A stretch of DNA of 64,000 nucleotides, taken from the NCBI GenBank assembly GCA_934141605.1, contig CAKPCL010000002.1, positions 84,153 through 148,152 on the forward strand, read 5' to 3'. The position numbers and the translations under genes are program-made. This document shows, piece after piece, positions 1-7,978 of this stretch (position 1 is the first letter of the stretch; each line of letters opens with the position of its first letter). Source of the stretch: an uncultured Clostridia bacterium (GTDB taxonomy: Bacteria > Bacillota > Clostridia > TANB77 > CAG-508). Under the pieces are notes generated by a model. That model saw only the letters and a program-made list of their open reading frames with translations, made no database searches and was not told where the DNA came from.

Positions 1-963
1 AATTTGTTTGTTATGGCTGATACAGTTACTATTAATTCAGAAATTGGTGGAGATGCTTTTATAATAGCCAAAAATCTAATTATAGACAGTCAAGGTTATA
101 TATATAGCAACCTTTTTGCTATTGCTGATTCCATTGAAATCAAAGGTGTTGTTTGCGATATTTTTGCATTATCAAATAATTGCACAATTTCAGGTGGTTA
201 TATTTTCAGAGATTTGAAATTGGCTTGTGACACTCTAAACTTAAATGGAATTGTTGGAAGAAATGCTTTTGCTAATTTTTCTTCTATAAACTTTAATACA
301 GATGGAAATAACAATGCTTTAATATATGGTAATTTAAATTATACTTCTGAATCTGAAGCATATATTCCTGAAAATATTATTAAAGGAACAGTAAATTATA
401 CTGCATCAGAAATATCATCTGAAGAATCAATTGGTTCAATTATATCTGATTATATTTTTGATTTAGGTCGTTTCCTTGTATTTGTATTAATTATTTGGTT
501 CCTATGTTTAGTAATTGCACCTAAATTCTTAGAAGGAACTAATAAGTATGTTGGAAAGAAAACTTTAAGTGTATTTGGTTACGGTTTACTTTCTTTAATT
601 GTAATACCAATTGCTTGTATTATTTTAATATTACTACAACTAACTAGTGGATTCTCATTATTCTTATTAGCATTATATGTTTTAGCAATTGTAATTTCAA
701 AATCTTTATTTACAATTACTGCTAATAATTATGTTTGTTCTAAATTAAAAATAAACAAAAATGTTGGAATTTTCGGAATGTTAATTGTGTCTAGTATAGT
801 TATTTGGTTAATAACTAAAGTTCCTTACATTGGAGGACTAGTATCATTTATAATTTCAGTTTTAGGTTTAGGTATATTAGTTAATTCTATACTTCCTAAA
901 AAAGATAAAAAAAATGAAGTTATTGTAGAAAATGAAGAAGATTCAAAAAAAGATGAAGAATAA
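1..963 (+). CDS. Membrane protein with N-terminal polymer-forming (bactofilin-like) repeats, 5' partial
   Basis: The reading frame is open to the left edge, so the true start lies outside the window. The visible N-terminal half (about residues 1-140) has short hydrophobic beta-repeat periodicity (DTVTINSEIGG, DSIEIKGVVCD, DTLNLNGIVGR), like bactofilin or polymer-forming domains. Four or five hydrophobic segments follow (about 155-295), then a charged acidic tail. Proteins of this build are predicted membrane-anchored scaffolds; the exact role is unknown. It converges on rpe and shares a bidirectional terminator with it. The domain call is inferred from the repeat pattern only. Confidence 0.6.
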   Translation, partial: NLFVMADTVTINSEIGGDAFIIAKNLIIDSQGYIYSNLFAIADSIEIKGVVCDIFALSNNCTISGGYIFRDLKLACDTLNLNGIVGRNAFANFSSINFNTDGNNNALIYGNLNYTSESEAYIPENIIKGTVNYTASEISSEESIGSIISDYIFDLGRFLVFVLIIWFLCLVIAPKFLEGTNKYVGKKTLSVFGYGLLSLIVIPIACIILILLQLTSGFSLFLLALYVLAIVISKSLFTITANNYVCSKLKINKNVGIFGMLIVSSIVIWLITKVPYIGGLVSFIISVLGLGILVNSILPKKDKKNEVIVENEEDSKKDEE

Positions 964-985
964 TTTTTAGATTATTAAAAAAATA

Positions 986-1014
986 GGGATTTGATGTGTT
1001 TATCCATCAATCCC
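986..1014. terminator. Bidirectional intrinsic terminator
   Basis: GGGATTTGATG pairs with CATCAATCCC (one bulge). The stem is flanked by an A-run on the left and a T-run on the right. It sits between the convergent membrane-protein gene and rpe and overlaps the last rpe codons. Confidence 0.75.
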
Positions 1015-1672
1015 CATTTTTTAATTCATCAATTATAACTTTATAATCTTTTGCCATTAGAATAGCTGTTCCAGAAACTAATATGTTAGCCCCAGCTGTT
1101 TTTACAGCATCTGCCGTTTTTAGATTAATTCCACCGTCAGCTTCTATATCAATCTCAATATTATTTTCTTTTATGTATTTATTTAATTTTGCTATTTTTT
1201 CTACCATATCAGTTAAAAGAGTTTGCCCACCTTTTCCCGGTTCAACAGTCATAATTAAAACTAAATGAATATATGGTAAAAATTCATATATTTCTTCTAC
1301 ATTTGTTTCAGGTTTGATACTTATACCAACTTTACAATGGTTATCTTTTATCTTTTTTATAAATTTCATTACTTCTTCTTTGTCTTTACAAGCTTCATAA
1401 TGAAATGTTATTATATTAGGCTCAACAGATATAAAATCATCTATTGCTTCTTCTATATTTTCTACCATTAAATGAATATCTAGTGGCAAATTTGATATTC
1501 TTTTTATGTAAGATGAATATTCTAACATTTTTTTATATGTATTTTTTTCTACAAACTTGCCGTCCATTACATCTATATGAAAATAATCAGTTTTTGCTTT
1601 CTCTAACGCGAAGAAAGTCTCTGCTTCTTCTCCCTTTTTTACAGAAAGTATTGATGTTGAAATTTCTACCAT
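1007..1672 (-). CDS. rpe: Ribulose-phosphate 3-epimerase
   Basis: Interconverts ribulose-5-phosphate and xylulose-5-phosphate in the pentose phosphate pathway. The 221-residue TIM-barrel product has the family motifs HIDVMDG (metal-binding His and catalytic Asp), HLMVENIE, MTVEPGKGGQ and EADGGIN. The start at 1672 is chosen because AAAAGGAGGAAAATAAA precedes this ATG and MVEISTSILS matches family N-termini; the frame stays open upstream only through repeat sequence. The start overlaps the end of rsgA by 7 bp, so translation is probably coupled. The order prpC-prkC-rsgA-rpe is conserved in Firmicutes. Confidence 0.95.
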   Translation of the reverse strand: MVEISTSILSVKKGEEAETFFALEKAKTDYFHIDVMDGKFVEKNTYKKMLEYSSYIKRISNLPLDIHLMVENIEEAIDDFISVEPNIITFHYEACKDKEEVMKFIKKIKDNHCKVGISIKPETNVEEIYEFLPYIHLVLIMTVEPGKGGQTLLTDMVEKIAKLNKYIKENNIEIDIEADGGINLKTADAVKTAGANILVSGTAILMAKDYKVIIDELKNGD

Positions 1673-2577
1673 TTTATTTTCCTCCTTTTGTCCAAATAGA
1701 ACCGTCCCGTTTGGACATTTTCGACCATTTTCGACATTTTGCAAAATCTTTCGTATCTGCCGGCATCTATTTTTCCTTGTTCTACTGCCTGTTTTATACC
1801 ACATTTTTCTTCTTTAATGTGTGTACAGCCTACAAATTCACATTTTTCTATATATGATTTGAATTCTTTGAAGTATTTGTCTAATTCTTTATATTTTATT
1901 TCTGATATTTCAAATGTTGAAAATCCAGGAGTATCTGCTATATAGGTGTTTTCATTAATTTCATATATTGATGTAGTTGTTGTTGTGTTTTTTCCTCTTT
2001 TATTTTTTATGCTTATTTCTCCTTCTTGTGTAATATTGTTATTAAATATTGCATTGATTAGTGTTGATTTTCCTACTCCAGAGTTTCCTGAAAATGCACT
2101 TATATTTCCTGCTAGTGCTTGTTTTAGTTCTTCTATTCCCTTGTTTTCTTTTGCTACTGTTTTTATTACTTTGTATCCTATTTTTTGGTATACTTTTTCT
2201 ATTTTTTTGAATTCTTGGTGTTTGTCTAAGTCTGTTTTGTTTAGAACTATTACTGGTGTTATTCCCAAAAATTCAGCAAATGCTATTTGCTTGTCTAATA
2301 ATAATAAGTCTGGTTTCGGATTTTGGCTTGATACTACTAATATTAGTTGTGTTATATTGCTCATTTTGGGCCTTTTTATATATGTTTCTCTTGGTAATAT
2401 TTTTTCTATTATTGCCTTGTTGTTGTTTTCATCTAATACTTGTATTTCAACCTTATCTCCTACAACAGGTATTATTTCTTCTTTTTTCAGTCTTCCTCTT
2501 GCGTTTGCTTCATAGATTTTGTTGTTTGATTTTATCTTATATAAGTTTGATATATTTTCTATTATTAATCCTTGCAT
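1666..2577 (-). CDS. rsgA: Ribosome small-subunit-dependent GTPase A
   Basis: Late 30S maturation GTPase. The 303-residue product has an N-terminal OB fold (about 1-70). A circularly permuted GTPase domain follows, with G4 NKTD preceding G1 GNSGVGKST and G3 DTPG, then a zinc-binding module C-x5-C-x-H-x5-C (CEFVGCTHIKEEKC). The last 17 or so residues (VQTGRFYLDK and a basic tail) are encoded by the 29-nt palindromic repeat rather than by conserved rsgA sequence. It follows prkC after a hairpin and overlaps rpe. Confidence 0.95.
   Translation of the reverse strand: MQGLIIENISNLYKIKSNNKIYEANARGRLKKEEIIPVVGDKVEIQVLDENNNKAIIEKILPRETYIKRPKMSNITQLILVVSSQNPKPDLLLLDKQIAFAEFLGITPVIVLNKTDLDKHQEFKKIEKVYQKIGYKVIKTVAKENKGIEELKQALAGNISAFSGNSGVGKSTLINAIFNNNITQEGEISIKNKRGKNTTTTTSIYEINENTYIADTPGFSTFEISEIKYKELDKYFKEFKSYIEKCEFVGCTHIKEEKCGIKQAVEQGKIDAGRYERFCKMSKMVENVQTGRFYLDKRRKIKW
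1689..1717. repeat. Dispersed 29-nt palindrome, locus 1 (single unit)
   Basis: TGTCCAAAT-AGAACCGTCCC-GTTTGGACA forms a hairpin with TGTCCAAA/TTTGGACA arms. The same unit recurs near 31.1, 33.0, 33.5 and 47.4 kb. Here it lies inside the last codons of rsgA, just upstream of the rpe ribosome binding site. Confidence 0.9.
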
Positions 2578-2598
2578 TATTCCTCCATTTATATGGTT

Positions 2599-2633
2599 AA
2601 AATCTGGAAATTATAATAATATTTCCAGATTTT
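2599..2633 (-). terminator. Hairpin between prkC and rsgA
   Basis: AAAATCTGGAAAT pairs perfectly over 13 bp with ATTTCCAGATTTT. The T-run is short, so it may be a partial terminator or an mRNA-stabilising hairpin within the operon. Confidence 0.6.
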
Positions 2634-2649
2634 GTTGAAAATTTTAAAT

Positions 2650-4620
2650 TTATTCAGCTGTATATGAACTTACATTACTATATACTAATGTGTATCCACT
2701 ATCATTTTTTAAAACTCCATCAATATAAACTTTTACTGTTGTAGTTCCTGTTCCTTTTGCATTTCCAACTGAAAGTGCTGTTTCTGATGCTTTTACGGTT
2801 TGTGAGTATATAGTATCATTTCCAACCATTACTTTTAATTGAACATCTTTTACTTGTTGTATTTCTTCTCCGTTTTCATCTTTAACTGTTTCTGTTATAT
2901 TTCCATCTAGTAAAGATTTTACATTTACTTTTATTGGTACAGTTTTAATTTCTGCTAATTTATTTACAGTTATTGTTACTGTTGTTCCTTCATCTATAAC
3001 TTTTCCAACTTCTACTGCTTGTTTTAAAACAATTCCGTTGTCTTTAGAGCTGTCTTCACTATATCCAATATTTACAACTAAGCCTATGTCTTCTAATGTT
3101 TTTTTAGCATCTGCTTCTGTTTTTCCTTTAACATCTATCATTGTTATTTGTTTTATTCCTGTTCCTGTGCTTACATGGATTTTAACTGTATCTCCAGCAT
3201 TTACTTCTGTGTCAGGGTCTGTTTCTTGGCTTATTATATATCCTTCTTTTACTGTTTTACTTGTTTCTTCGATAACTTCTGCTTTTAGTTTAGCATTTTC
3301 TATTAGCTGAATTGCTTCTTCTTTTTCTTTTCCTTTTACATTTGGTACTTTTGTTTTTTCTGTTCCTTTGCTTATTACAACTTTTATAACAGTATTTTCT
3401 TTTACCTTATAACTGCTTATATATTTTGGATCTTGGCTAATTATATGATTTTCTGCTACTTCTGAGTTATATTCTTCTGATTCAATTTCAAATACAAGGT
3501 TAGCACTCTTTACTTTTTGTTCTGCTTCTGTTTTTGTAAGTCCTACTATATTTGGTATTTCTACTTCTTTAGGATTTGTCATACCTAATACTAATATTGT
3601 GCCTCCAAATGCTAAGAAGAATAATAACATTAATCCTATAATACTGCTTATTACTTTGTGTTTTTTTATAAATGTTACAAATTTATTTTCTTTTTTTCCT
3701 CTGTTATTACTCATTTTGTCATATTGATTTGTAGATATTCTTTGTGTTCTAGCTGTTGGGTCATAGTCTATTTCTTCTACAAAGTCTCCTGATGGATTTT
3801 TTAGTGCTGATTTTAGGTCTTGTAATAGTTCTGTAGCTGTTTGATATCTAAGCATAGGGTCTTTCTTTAAAGCTTTTAATATTATTTTATTTAATGCTTC
3901 TGGTAAATTAGGATTTTTTTCTATTGGTGGTACTGGTTCTTCTTGCATATGTTTTAATGCTATTGAAACTGGTGTATCTGCATCAAAAGGTACTTTTCCT
4001 GTTACCATTTCGTATAAAACTATTCCTAATGAATATAGGTCTGATTTTGCATCTGTATATCCGCCTCTTGCATGTTCTGGTGAAAAATAGTGTACTGATC
4101 CTATTGTTTTTCCAAATGCTGTTATTGTTGAATTTGATACAGCTTTTGCTATTCCAAAGTCTGTTACTTTTGCGACTCCATCTTCTGTTATTATAATATT
4201 ATGAGGTTTTATGTCTCTATGAATTATATTATTTTTATGTGCCATTTCTAATGCTGATGCTATTTGGATTGCTACATTTACTGACCATTTCCAAGGAAGT
4301 GGGCCTTTTTCTTCTAAGATTATTTCTTTTAGTGTTTTTCCTTGTATTAATTCCATTACTATATAATAAATTCCGTTATCTACACCTACATCAAATATTG
4401 AAACTATATTAGAGTGTACAAGTTTTGCTGCTGATTGTGCTTCTGTTTCAAATCTTCTTATAAATTCTTCGTCTGTTGTAAATTCATCTCTTAATATTTT
4501 TACTGCTACATATCTTTTTAGAACTAAGTCTGTTGCTTTATAAACTGTGGCCATCCCTCCGTTACCGACTTTTTCTATAATTTCATATCTATTTCCTAGT
4601 ATCCTACCTTCTAAATTCAT
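2650..4620 (-). CDS. prkC: PASTA-domain Ser/Thr protein kinase
   Basis: Membrane Hanks-type kinase that senses peptidoglycan or muropeptides. The 656-residue product has kinase motifs in order: KVGNGGMATVYKA, VAVKIL, IIHRDIKPHNI, VTDFGIAKA. A single transmembrane helix follows at about 328-350, then three extracellular PASTA repeats (about 354-556) and a further extracellular domain of about 95 residues. Ribosome binding site AGAGGAGAG precedes the ATG. The cognate phosphatase gene lies 27 bp upstream. IreB, a known substrate family of such kinases, is encoded at 50 kb. Confidence 0.95.
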   Translation of the reverse strand: MNLEGRILGNRYEIIEKVGNGGMATVYKATDLVLKRYVAVKILRDEFTTDEEFIRRFETEAQSAAKLVHSNIVSIFDVGVDNGIYYIVMELIQGKTLKEIILEEKGPLPWKWSVNVAIQIASALEMAHKNNIIHRDIKPHNIIITEDGVAKVTDFGIAKAVSNSTITAFGKTIGSVHYFSPEHARGGYTDAKSDLYSLGIVLYEMVTGKVPFDADTPVSIALKHMQEEPVPPIEKNPNLPEALNKIILKALKKDPMLRYQTATELLQDLKSALKNPSGDFVEEIDYDPTARTQRISTNQYDKMSNNRGKKENKFVTFIKKHKVISSIIGLMLLFFLAFGGTILVLGMTNPKEVEIPNIVGLTKTEAEQKVKSANLVFEIESEEYNSEVAENHIISQDPKYISSYKVKENTVIKVVISKGTEKTKVPNVKGKEKEEAIQLIENAKLKAEVIEETSKTVKEGYIISQETDPDTEVNAGDTVKIHVSTGTGIKQITMIDVKGKTEADAKKTLEDIGLVVNIGYSEDSSKDNGIVLKQAVEVGKVIDEGTTVTITVNKLAEIKTVPIKVNVKSLLDGNITETVKDENGEEIQQVKDVQLKVMVGNDTIYSQTVKASETALSVGNAKGTGTTTVKVYIDGVLKNDSGYTLVYSNVSSYTAE

Positions 4621-4647
4621 ATTTTATCTCTCCTCTTTATGTGGATT

Positions 4648-5382
4648 TTATATATTTTTTATAACTATGACTGTTATATTATCATATCCACCTCTATCAT
4701 TTGCAAGATTAACTAAGTCTTTTGTTGCTTGTTCTATATTTTTTGATGCCATTTCATATATTGTTTCTTGACCTACTAAGTTAGTTAATCCATCTGAACA
4801 AATAATTAAAATATCGTCTTTTAAAAATCCTTTTATCATTACATCTGGTTCTACAAAAGCATTGCAGCCTAATGCTTTCATTAACATATTTTTTTGTGGG
4901 TGATGTGCTGCTTGTTCATTTGTTATTGTTCCTTCTTTTACTAATTTTTGTACATAGCTGTGGTCTTGTGTTAGTTTTCTTATAAATTGTTTTCTTATTC
5001 TATATATTCTACTATCTCCTACATGTCCTATATATGCTTTATTATTATATATTAAGCATATTTCTAATGTAGTTCCCATTCCTTGTAGTTCTGGATTTTC
5101 TTTTGCCTTTTCATAAACTACCATATTGGCATATTCTATACTGCTTCCTAATAGTTGAATAATGCTATCTTTATCTTTTTCTGTTTCTTTGAAGTTGTTT
5201 TCAATATAGTTTTTTGCTGTTTGAACTGCTAATTTACTAGCGACTTCTCCCCCGTTGTATCCTCCCATTCCATCTGCTAATATGTATAATTGTACTTCGT
5301 CTAGTGAAGTTGATATATAAAAGTAGTCTTCGTTTATTTCTCTGACTTTACCTTTGTCTGTTTTTGCATAAGCTTTTATCAT
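4648..5382 (-). CDS. prpC: PP2C-family protein phosphatase (Stp/PrpC)
   Basis: Dephosphorylates PrkC and its substrates. The 244 residues are the usual length. Metal-binding motifs are GKVREINEDYF (Asp after Glu), ILADGMGGYNGGE, GHVGDSRIYR, ICSDGLTNLV and RGGYDNITVIVI. First gene of the prpC-prkC-rsgA-rpe operon. The start is supported by GAGGTGGAAAA before the ATG. Confidence 0.95.
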   Translation of the reverse strand: MIKAYAKTDKGKVREINEDYFYISTSLDEVQLYILADGMGGYNGGEVASKLAVQTAKNYIENNFKETEKDKDSIIQLLGSSIEYANMVVYEKAKENPELQGMGTTLEICLIYNNKAYIGHVGDSRIYRIRKQFIRKLTQDHSYVQKLVKEGTITNEQAAHHPQKNMLMKALGCNAFVEPDVMIKGFLKDDILIICSDGLTNLVGQETIYEMASKNIEQATKDLVNLANDRGGYDNITVIVIKNI

Positions 5383-5435
5383 TTTTCCACCTCTATTTCT
5401 TTTGTGTTTAGCTTATTTATTTTTTTACAATTTAT

Positions 5436-5464
5436 TTTATATCATAAGTTAATATTTTTTGCAA
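5436..5464 (-). promoter_or_regulatory. SigmaA-type promoter for prpC operon
   Basis: On the minus strand, TTGCAA (5459-5464), a 17-bp spacer and TATAAA (5436-5441) lie 54 bp upstream of the prpC start. Confidence 0.65.
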
Positions 5465-5470
5465 TATTTT

Positions 5471-5499
5471 TTGATTTTTTTATAATATATTGTTATAAT
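5471..5499 (+). promoter_or_regulatory. SigmaA-type promoter for deoD
   Basis: TTGATT (5471-5476), a 17-bp spacer and TATAAT (5494-5499). It is arranged back to back with the prpC promoter, whose -35 ends 7 bp away. Confidence 0.75.
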
Positions 5500-5580
5500 T
5501 AAGATACTTGTTAGTGAATAATAAACTTTATGAATATCTTTTACAAAGATTTATTTTTAAAATTTAAGGAGGTAATTTAT

Positions 5581-6303
5581 ATGTCAACACCACATAATGA
5601 AGCAAATATTGGTGATTTTGCAAAAACTGTTATAATGCCAGGGGACCCTTTAAGGGCAAAATATATTGTAGAGAATTTTTTTGATGATTACAAGCTTGTA
5701 AATCAAGTTAGAGGCATGTATGCATATACAGGAACTTATAAAGGGAAAAGGTTGAGTGTAATGGCTCATGGTATGGGAATGCCTAGCGTGGGTATTTATA
5801 GTTATGAACTTTATAAATTTTATGATGTTGAAAATATTATTAGAATTGGTTCTTGTGGTTCTTATAAACCTGATTTAAAATTGTTTGATATTGTTTTAAG
5901 TGAAAATGCTTTTTCTGAAAGTAATTATGCTTTGACTTTGAATAATGATGTTTGTCATGTTTCTTCTTCTAGTGATGTTCTTAATTCTGTAATTGTTGAT
6001 ACTGCTAAAGAGAGTAATATTAATTTAACGAAGGGTAATACTGTTTGTACTGATTGTTTTGATATTTATATGACTGATGTTAGTAAGTTTTTAAGTAGAG
6101 TCCCTGATGGTTTTAATCCTGTTTCTGCTGAGATGGAAGCTTTTGCTTTGTTTTATAATGCTAAATTGTTAAATAAAAATGCTTCTTGTTTAATGAGTGT
6201 TGTGGATTCTAAGTTTATTACTGATGTTGCTACTGCTGAAGAAAGACAAACTGGTTTGAATAATATGATTAGACTTGCTTTAGATTCTGCAATTAAGTTA
6301 TAA
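5581..6303 (+). CDS. deoD: Purine-nucleoside phosphorylase, DeoD type
   Basis: Phosphorolysis of purine (deoxy)nucleosides in purine salvage. The 240 residues match the hexameric class. Motifs: VIMPGDPLRAKYI (phosphate loop), HGMGMPSVGIY, IIRIGSCGSY and SAEMEAFAL (ribose/base site). The 5581 start is preferred over an in-frame ATG at 5530 because AAGGAGG lies 8 bp before it and MSTPHNEA is the family N-terminus. Monocistronic, with its own promoter. Confidence 0.93.
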   Translation: MSTPHNEANIGDFAKTVIMPGDPLRAKYIVENFFDDYKLVNQVRGMYAYTGTYKGKRLSVMAHGMGMPSVGIYSYELYKFYDVENIIRIGSCGSYKPDLKLFDIVLSENAFSESNYALTLNNDVCHVSSSSDVLNSVIVDTAKESNINLTKGNTVCTDCFDIYMTDVSKFLSRVPDGFNPVSAEMEAFALFYNAKLLNKNASCLMSVVDSKFITDVATAEERQTGLNNMIRLALDSAIKL

Positions 6304-6335
6304 TTTTTTGGAATTAAAAATAGAAAATATTAAGT

Positions 6336-6588
6336 AAAAAAATGAGGGATGTTCACAGGTAAAATGCATATATGTATATATTTATTTAATTTTTTCAGTT
6401 CAATACGCAACATAAGAATTTCTAAAATAAATTAATGGTTCCTTTCCGCTTAGTCCTTGCTTTGCTCGACGCGAACTCTTACTATTAATTTATTTAAGAA
6501 ATTCTAATATCGCTCCAATCATATTCAAAAATCAAAAAATATATACATATATGCATTTTAAGCCTGAGTGAAAGCGGCACATTTTTTT
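6336..6588. other. Long nested inverted repeat of about 250 nt (ncRNA, MITE-like or giant terminator)
   Basis: This fills the gap between convergent deoD and greA. Ends: AAAAAAATG (6336-6344) with CATTTTTTT (6580-6588). Outer stem: AAAATGCATATATGTATATA plus TTT (6361-6383) is exactly complementary to 6537-6559 (23 bp). Inner stem: 6415-6436 with 6484-6505 (22 bp, one mismatch). The apical loop 6437-6483 is less AT-rich than its surroundings (GGTTCCTTTCCGCTTAGTCC). No ORF with a ribosome binding site is visible inside. Function unknown. Confidence 0.7.
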
Positions 6589-6671
6589 ACATTAGATTTT
6601 CTTTTTTAATGAAATGAAAAGGCCACTATCTAAAAAAGCAATAAGCCCCCCACGCCCAAACGAATCATTAA

Positions 6672-6709
6672 AAAAGAAGGAATTGAAGTGGTGGTCCTCC
6701 CTCAATCCC
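6672..6709 (-). terminator. greA terminator
   Basis: Directly after the greA stop, GGATTGAGGG pairs with CTTCAATTCC (with G-U pairs), followed by TTCTTTTTT on the minus strand. Confidence 0.7.
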
Positions 6710-7185
6710 TATTTTTTTATATCTAATATTTTATATTTCATTATTCCAGCTGGTGCATTAACTTCAACTGTTTGTTTTTTCTTTGCGCCTAAAAGTGCTT
6801 CCCCTAAAGGTGATTCATTAGATATTTTATTTTCCAACAAATCAACTTCTGTTGAACCAACTATTGTATATTCAACTTCTTCATCGAATTCAATATCTAA
6901 TACTTTTACAGTATTTCCTATTTGAACTGTATCTGTATCTATTTCTTTTTCATTTATTATTTTTGCATGTCTTAATTTATTTTCTAGTTCTGCTATTTTT
7001 ACTTCATTTTCTGCTTGTGCTGTTTTAGCTTCATCATATTCAGAATTTTCTGATAAATCTCCAAATCCTAATGCTACTTTTATTCTTTCTGCTATCTCAG
7101 CTCTTTTTTCTGTTTTTAAATAATTTAATTCCTTATCTAAATTATCATATCCTTCTTGTGTAAGAATTACTTCTTTTTCTTCCAT
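6709..7185 (-). CDS. greA: Transcription elongation factor GreA
   Basis: Stimulates transcript cleavage by backtracked RNA polymerase. The 158 residues include an N-terminal coiled coil with the acidic tip (FGDLSENSEYDEAKTAQ) and a C-terminal FKBP-like domain ending with ISNESPLGEALLGAKK and GIMKYKILDI. Ribosome binding site GGAGGTAATTTT before the ATG. Monocistronic, with promoter and terminator. Confidence 0.96.
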   Translation of the reverse strand: MEEKEVILTQEGYDNLDKELNYLKTEKRAEIAERIKVALGFGDLSENSEYDEAKTAQAENEVKIAELENKLRHAKIINEKEIDTDTVQIGNTVKVLDIEFDEEVEYTIVGSTEVDLLENKISNESPLGEALLGAKKKQTVEVNAPAGIMKYKILDIKK

Positions 7186-7232
7186 AAAATTACCTCCATT
7201 TTGCTAATGCTTAACATTAAAAAACTTATATT

Positions 7233-7261
7233 ATATTAAGTCAGATTTTTTATTTTGTCAA
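7233..7261 (-). promoter_or_regulatory. Promoter of greA
   Basis: On the minus strand, TTGACA (7256-7261), a 17-bp spacer and TAATAT (7233-7238) lie upstream of greA. Confidence 0.6.
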
Positions 7262-7303
7262 GCTTTTTTGTTTTATTTTATAATTTTCCTTCTATTTTTC
7301 TAA

Positions 7304-7939
7304 TTAGTCTTTAAATAAATCCTTTCCCTCTTTTAAATATTCATAACCAGAAAAAATTGTTGCAATTACAGATATTAATAAGAAAATTGAAGTAATGGCA
7401 TTAAATATTATGCTACCTTGATTCATATAAATCATGTAGCTACTTTCTAATGCTGCTTTGGCATCTGTTGTTGCTCTTGCAAAGTCAAAGAAATTATATT
7501 TGTCTATAAATATTAATATTATTGAAATCATTTGGGTTACTGTTTTTAATTTTCCCCATATTGATGCTGCTATTACTTTTCCACCTTTTTCTACTGCTAT
7601 TAATCTATATCCAGAAACTATAAATTCTCTGGCTAGTACTATAATTGGTATCCATGCTGGAATTTTGTCCATATCTACAAGCATTATCATTGCTGCCAAA
7701 ACAAGAATTTTATCTGCAAGTGGGTCTAAAAATTTTCCAAATGTTGTTACTTGATTTCTACTTCTTGCTATATATCCATCTAATTTATCTGTAATAGATG
7801 CTATTATAAAAATTAAATCTACAATTAAATATGTAATTGATATTCCAAATATATCTCCTTGTATTCCCAAAAATGGTATTATAACCATTATTGGAACAAG
7901 AATTATTCTAAAAATAGTTAGTTTATTTGCTAAATTCAT
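7304..7939 (-). CDS. pgsA: CDP-diacylglycerol--glycerol-3-phosphate 3-phosphatidyltransferase
   Basis: Makes phosphatidylglycerol phosphate at the membrane. The 211-residue polytopic protein carries the CDP-alcohol phosphotransferase signature DKLDGYIARSRN...GKFLDPLADK (DGxxAR-x8-GxxxDxxxD). It follows ctpA with a 39-bp gap and is probably the last gene of the ftsE operon run. Confidence 0.95.
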   Translation of the reverse strand: MNLANKLTIFRIILVPIMVIIPFLGIQGDIFGISITYLIVDLIFIIASITDKLDGYIARSRNQVTTFGKFLDPLADKILVLAAMIMLVDMDKIPAWIPIIVLAREFIVSGYRLIAVEKGGKVIAASIWGKLKTVTQMISIILIFIDKYNFFDFARATTDAKAALESSYMIYMNQGSIIFNAITSIFLLISVIATIFSGYEYLKEGKDLFKD

Positions 7940-7978
7940 TTTTTCAAACCTTTCATCTGTTTTGTTTATATTTTGTGT

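Noticed and set aside
1725..1740. 0A-box-like TGTCGAAAATGGTCGAA upstream of rpe
   Set aside because: It is codons of rsgA (KMSKMVEN) and has no promoter around it; rpe is translationally coupled to rsgA.
1673..1804. 44-residue N-terminal extension of rpe
   Set aside because: The frame is open only across rsgA and the palindromic repeat; a strong ribosome binding site marks the internal ATG.
6614..6925. Plus-strand ORF overlapping greA
   Set aside because: Antisense shadow of greA with no ribosome binding site; its start lies in the terminator region.
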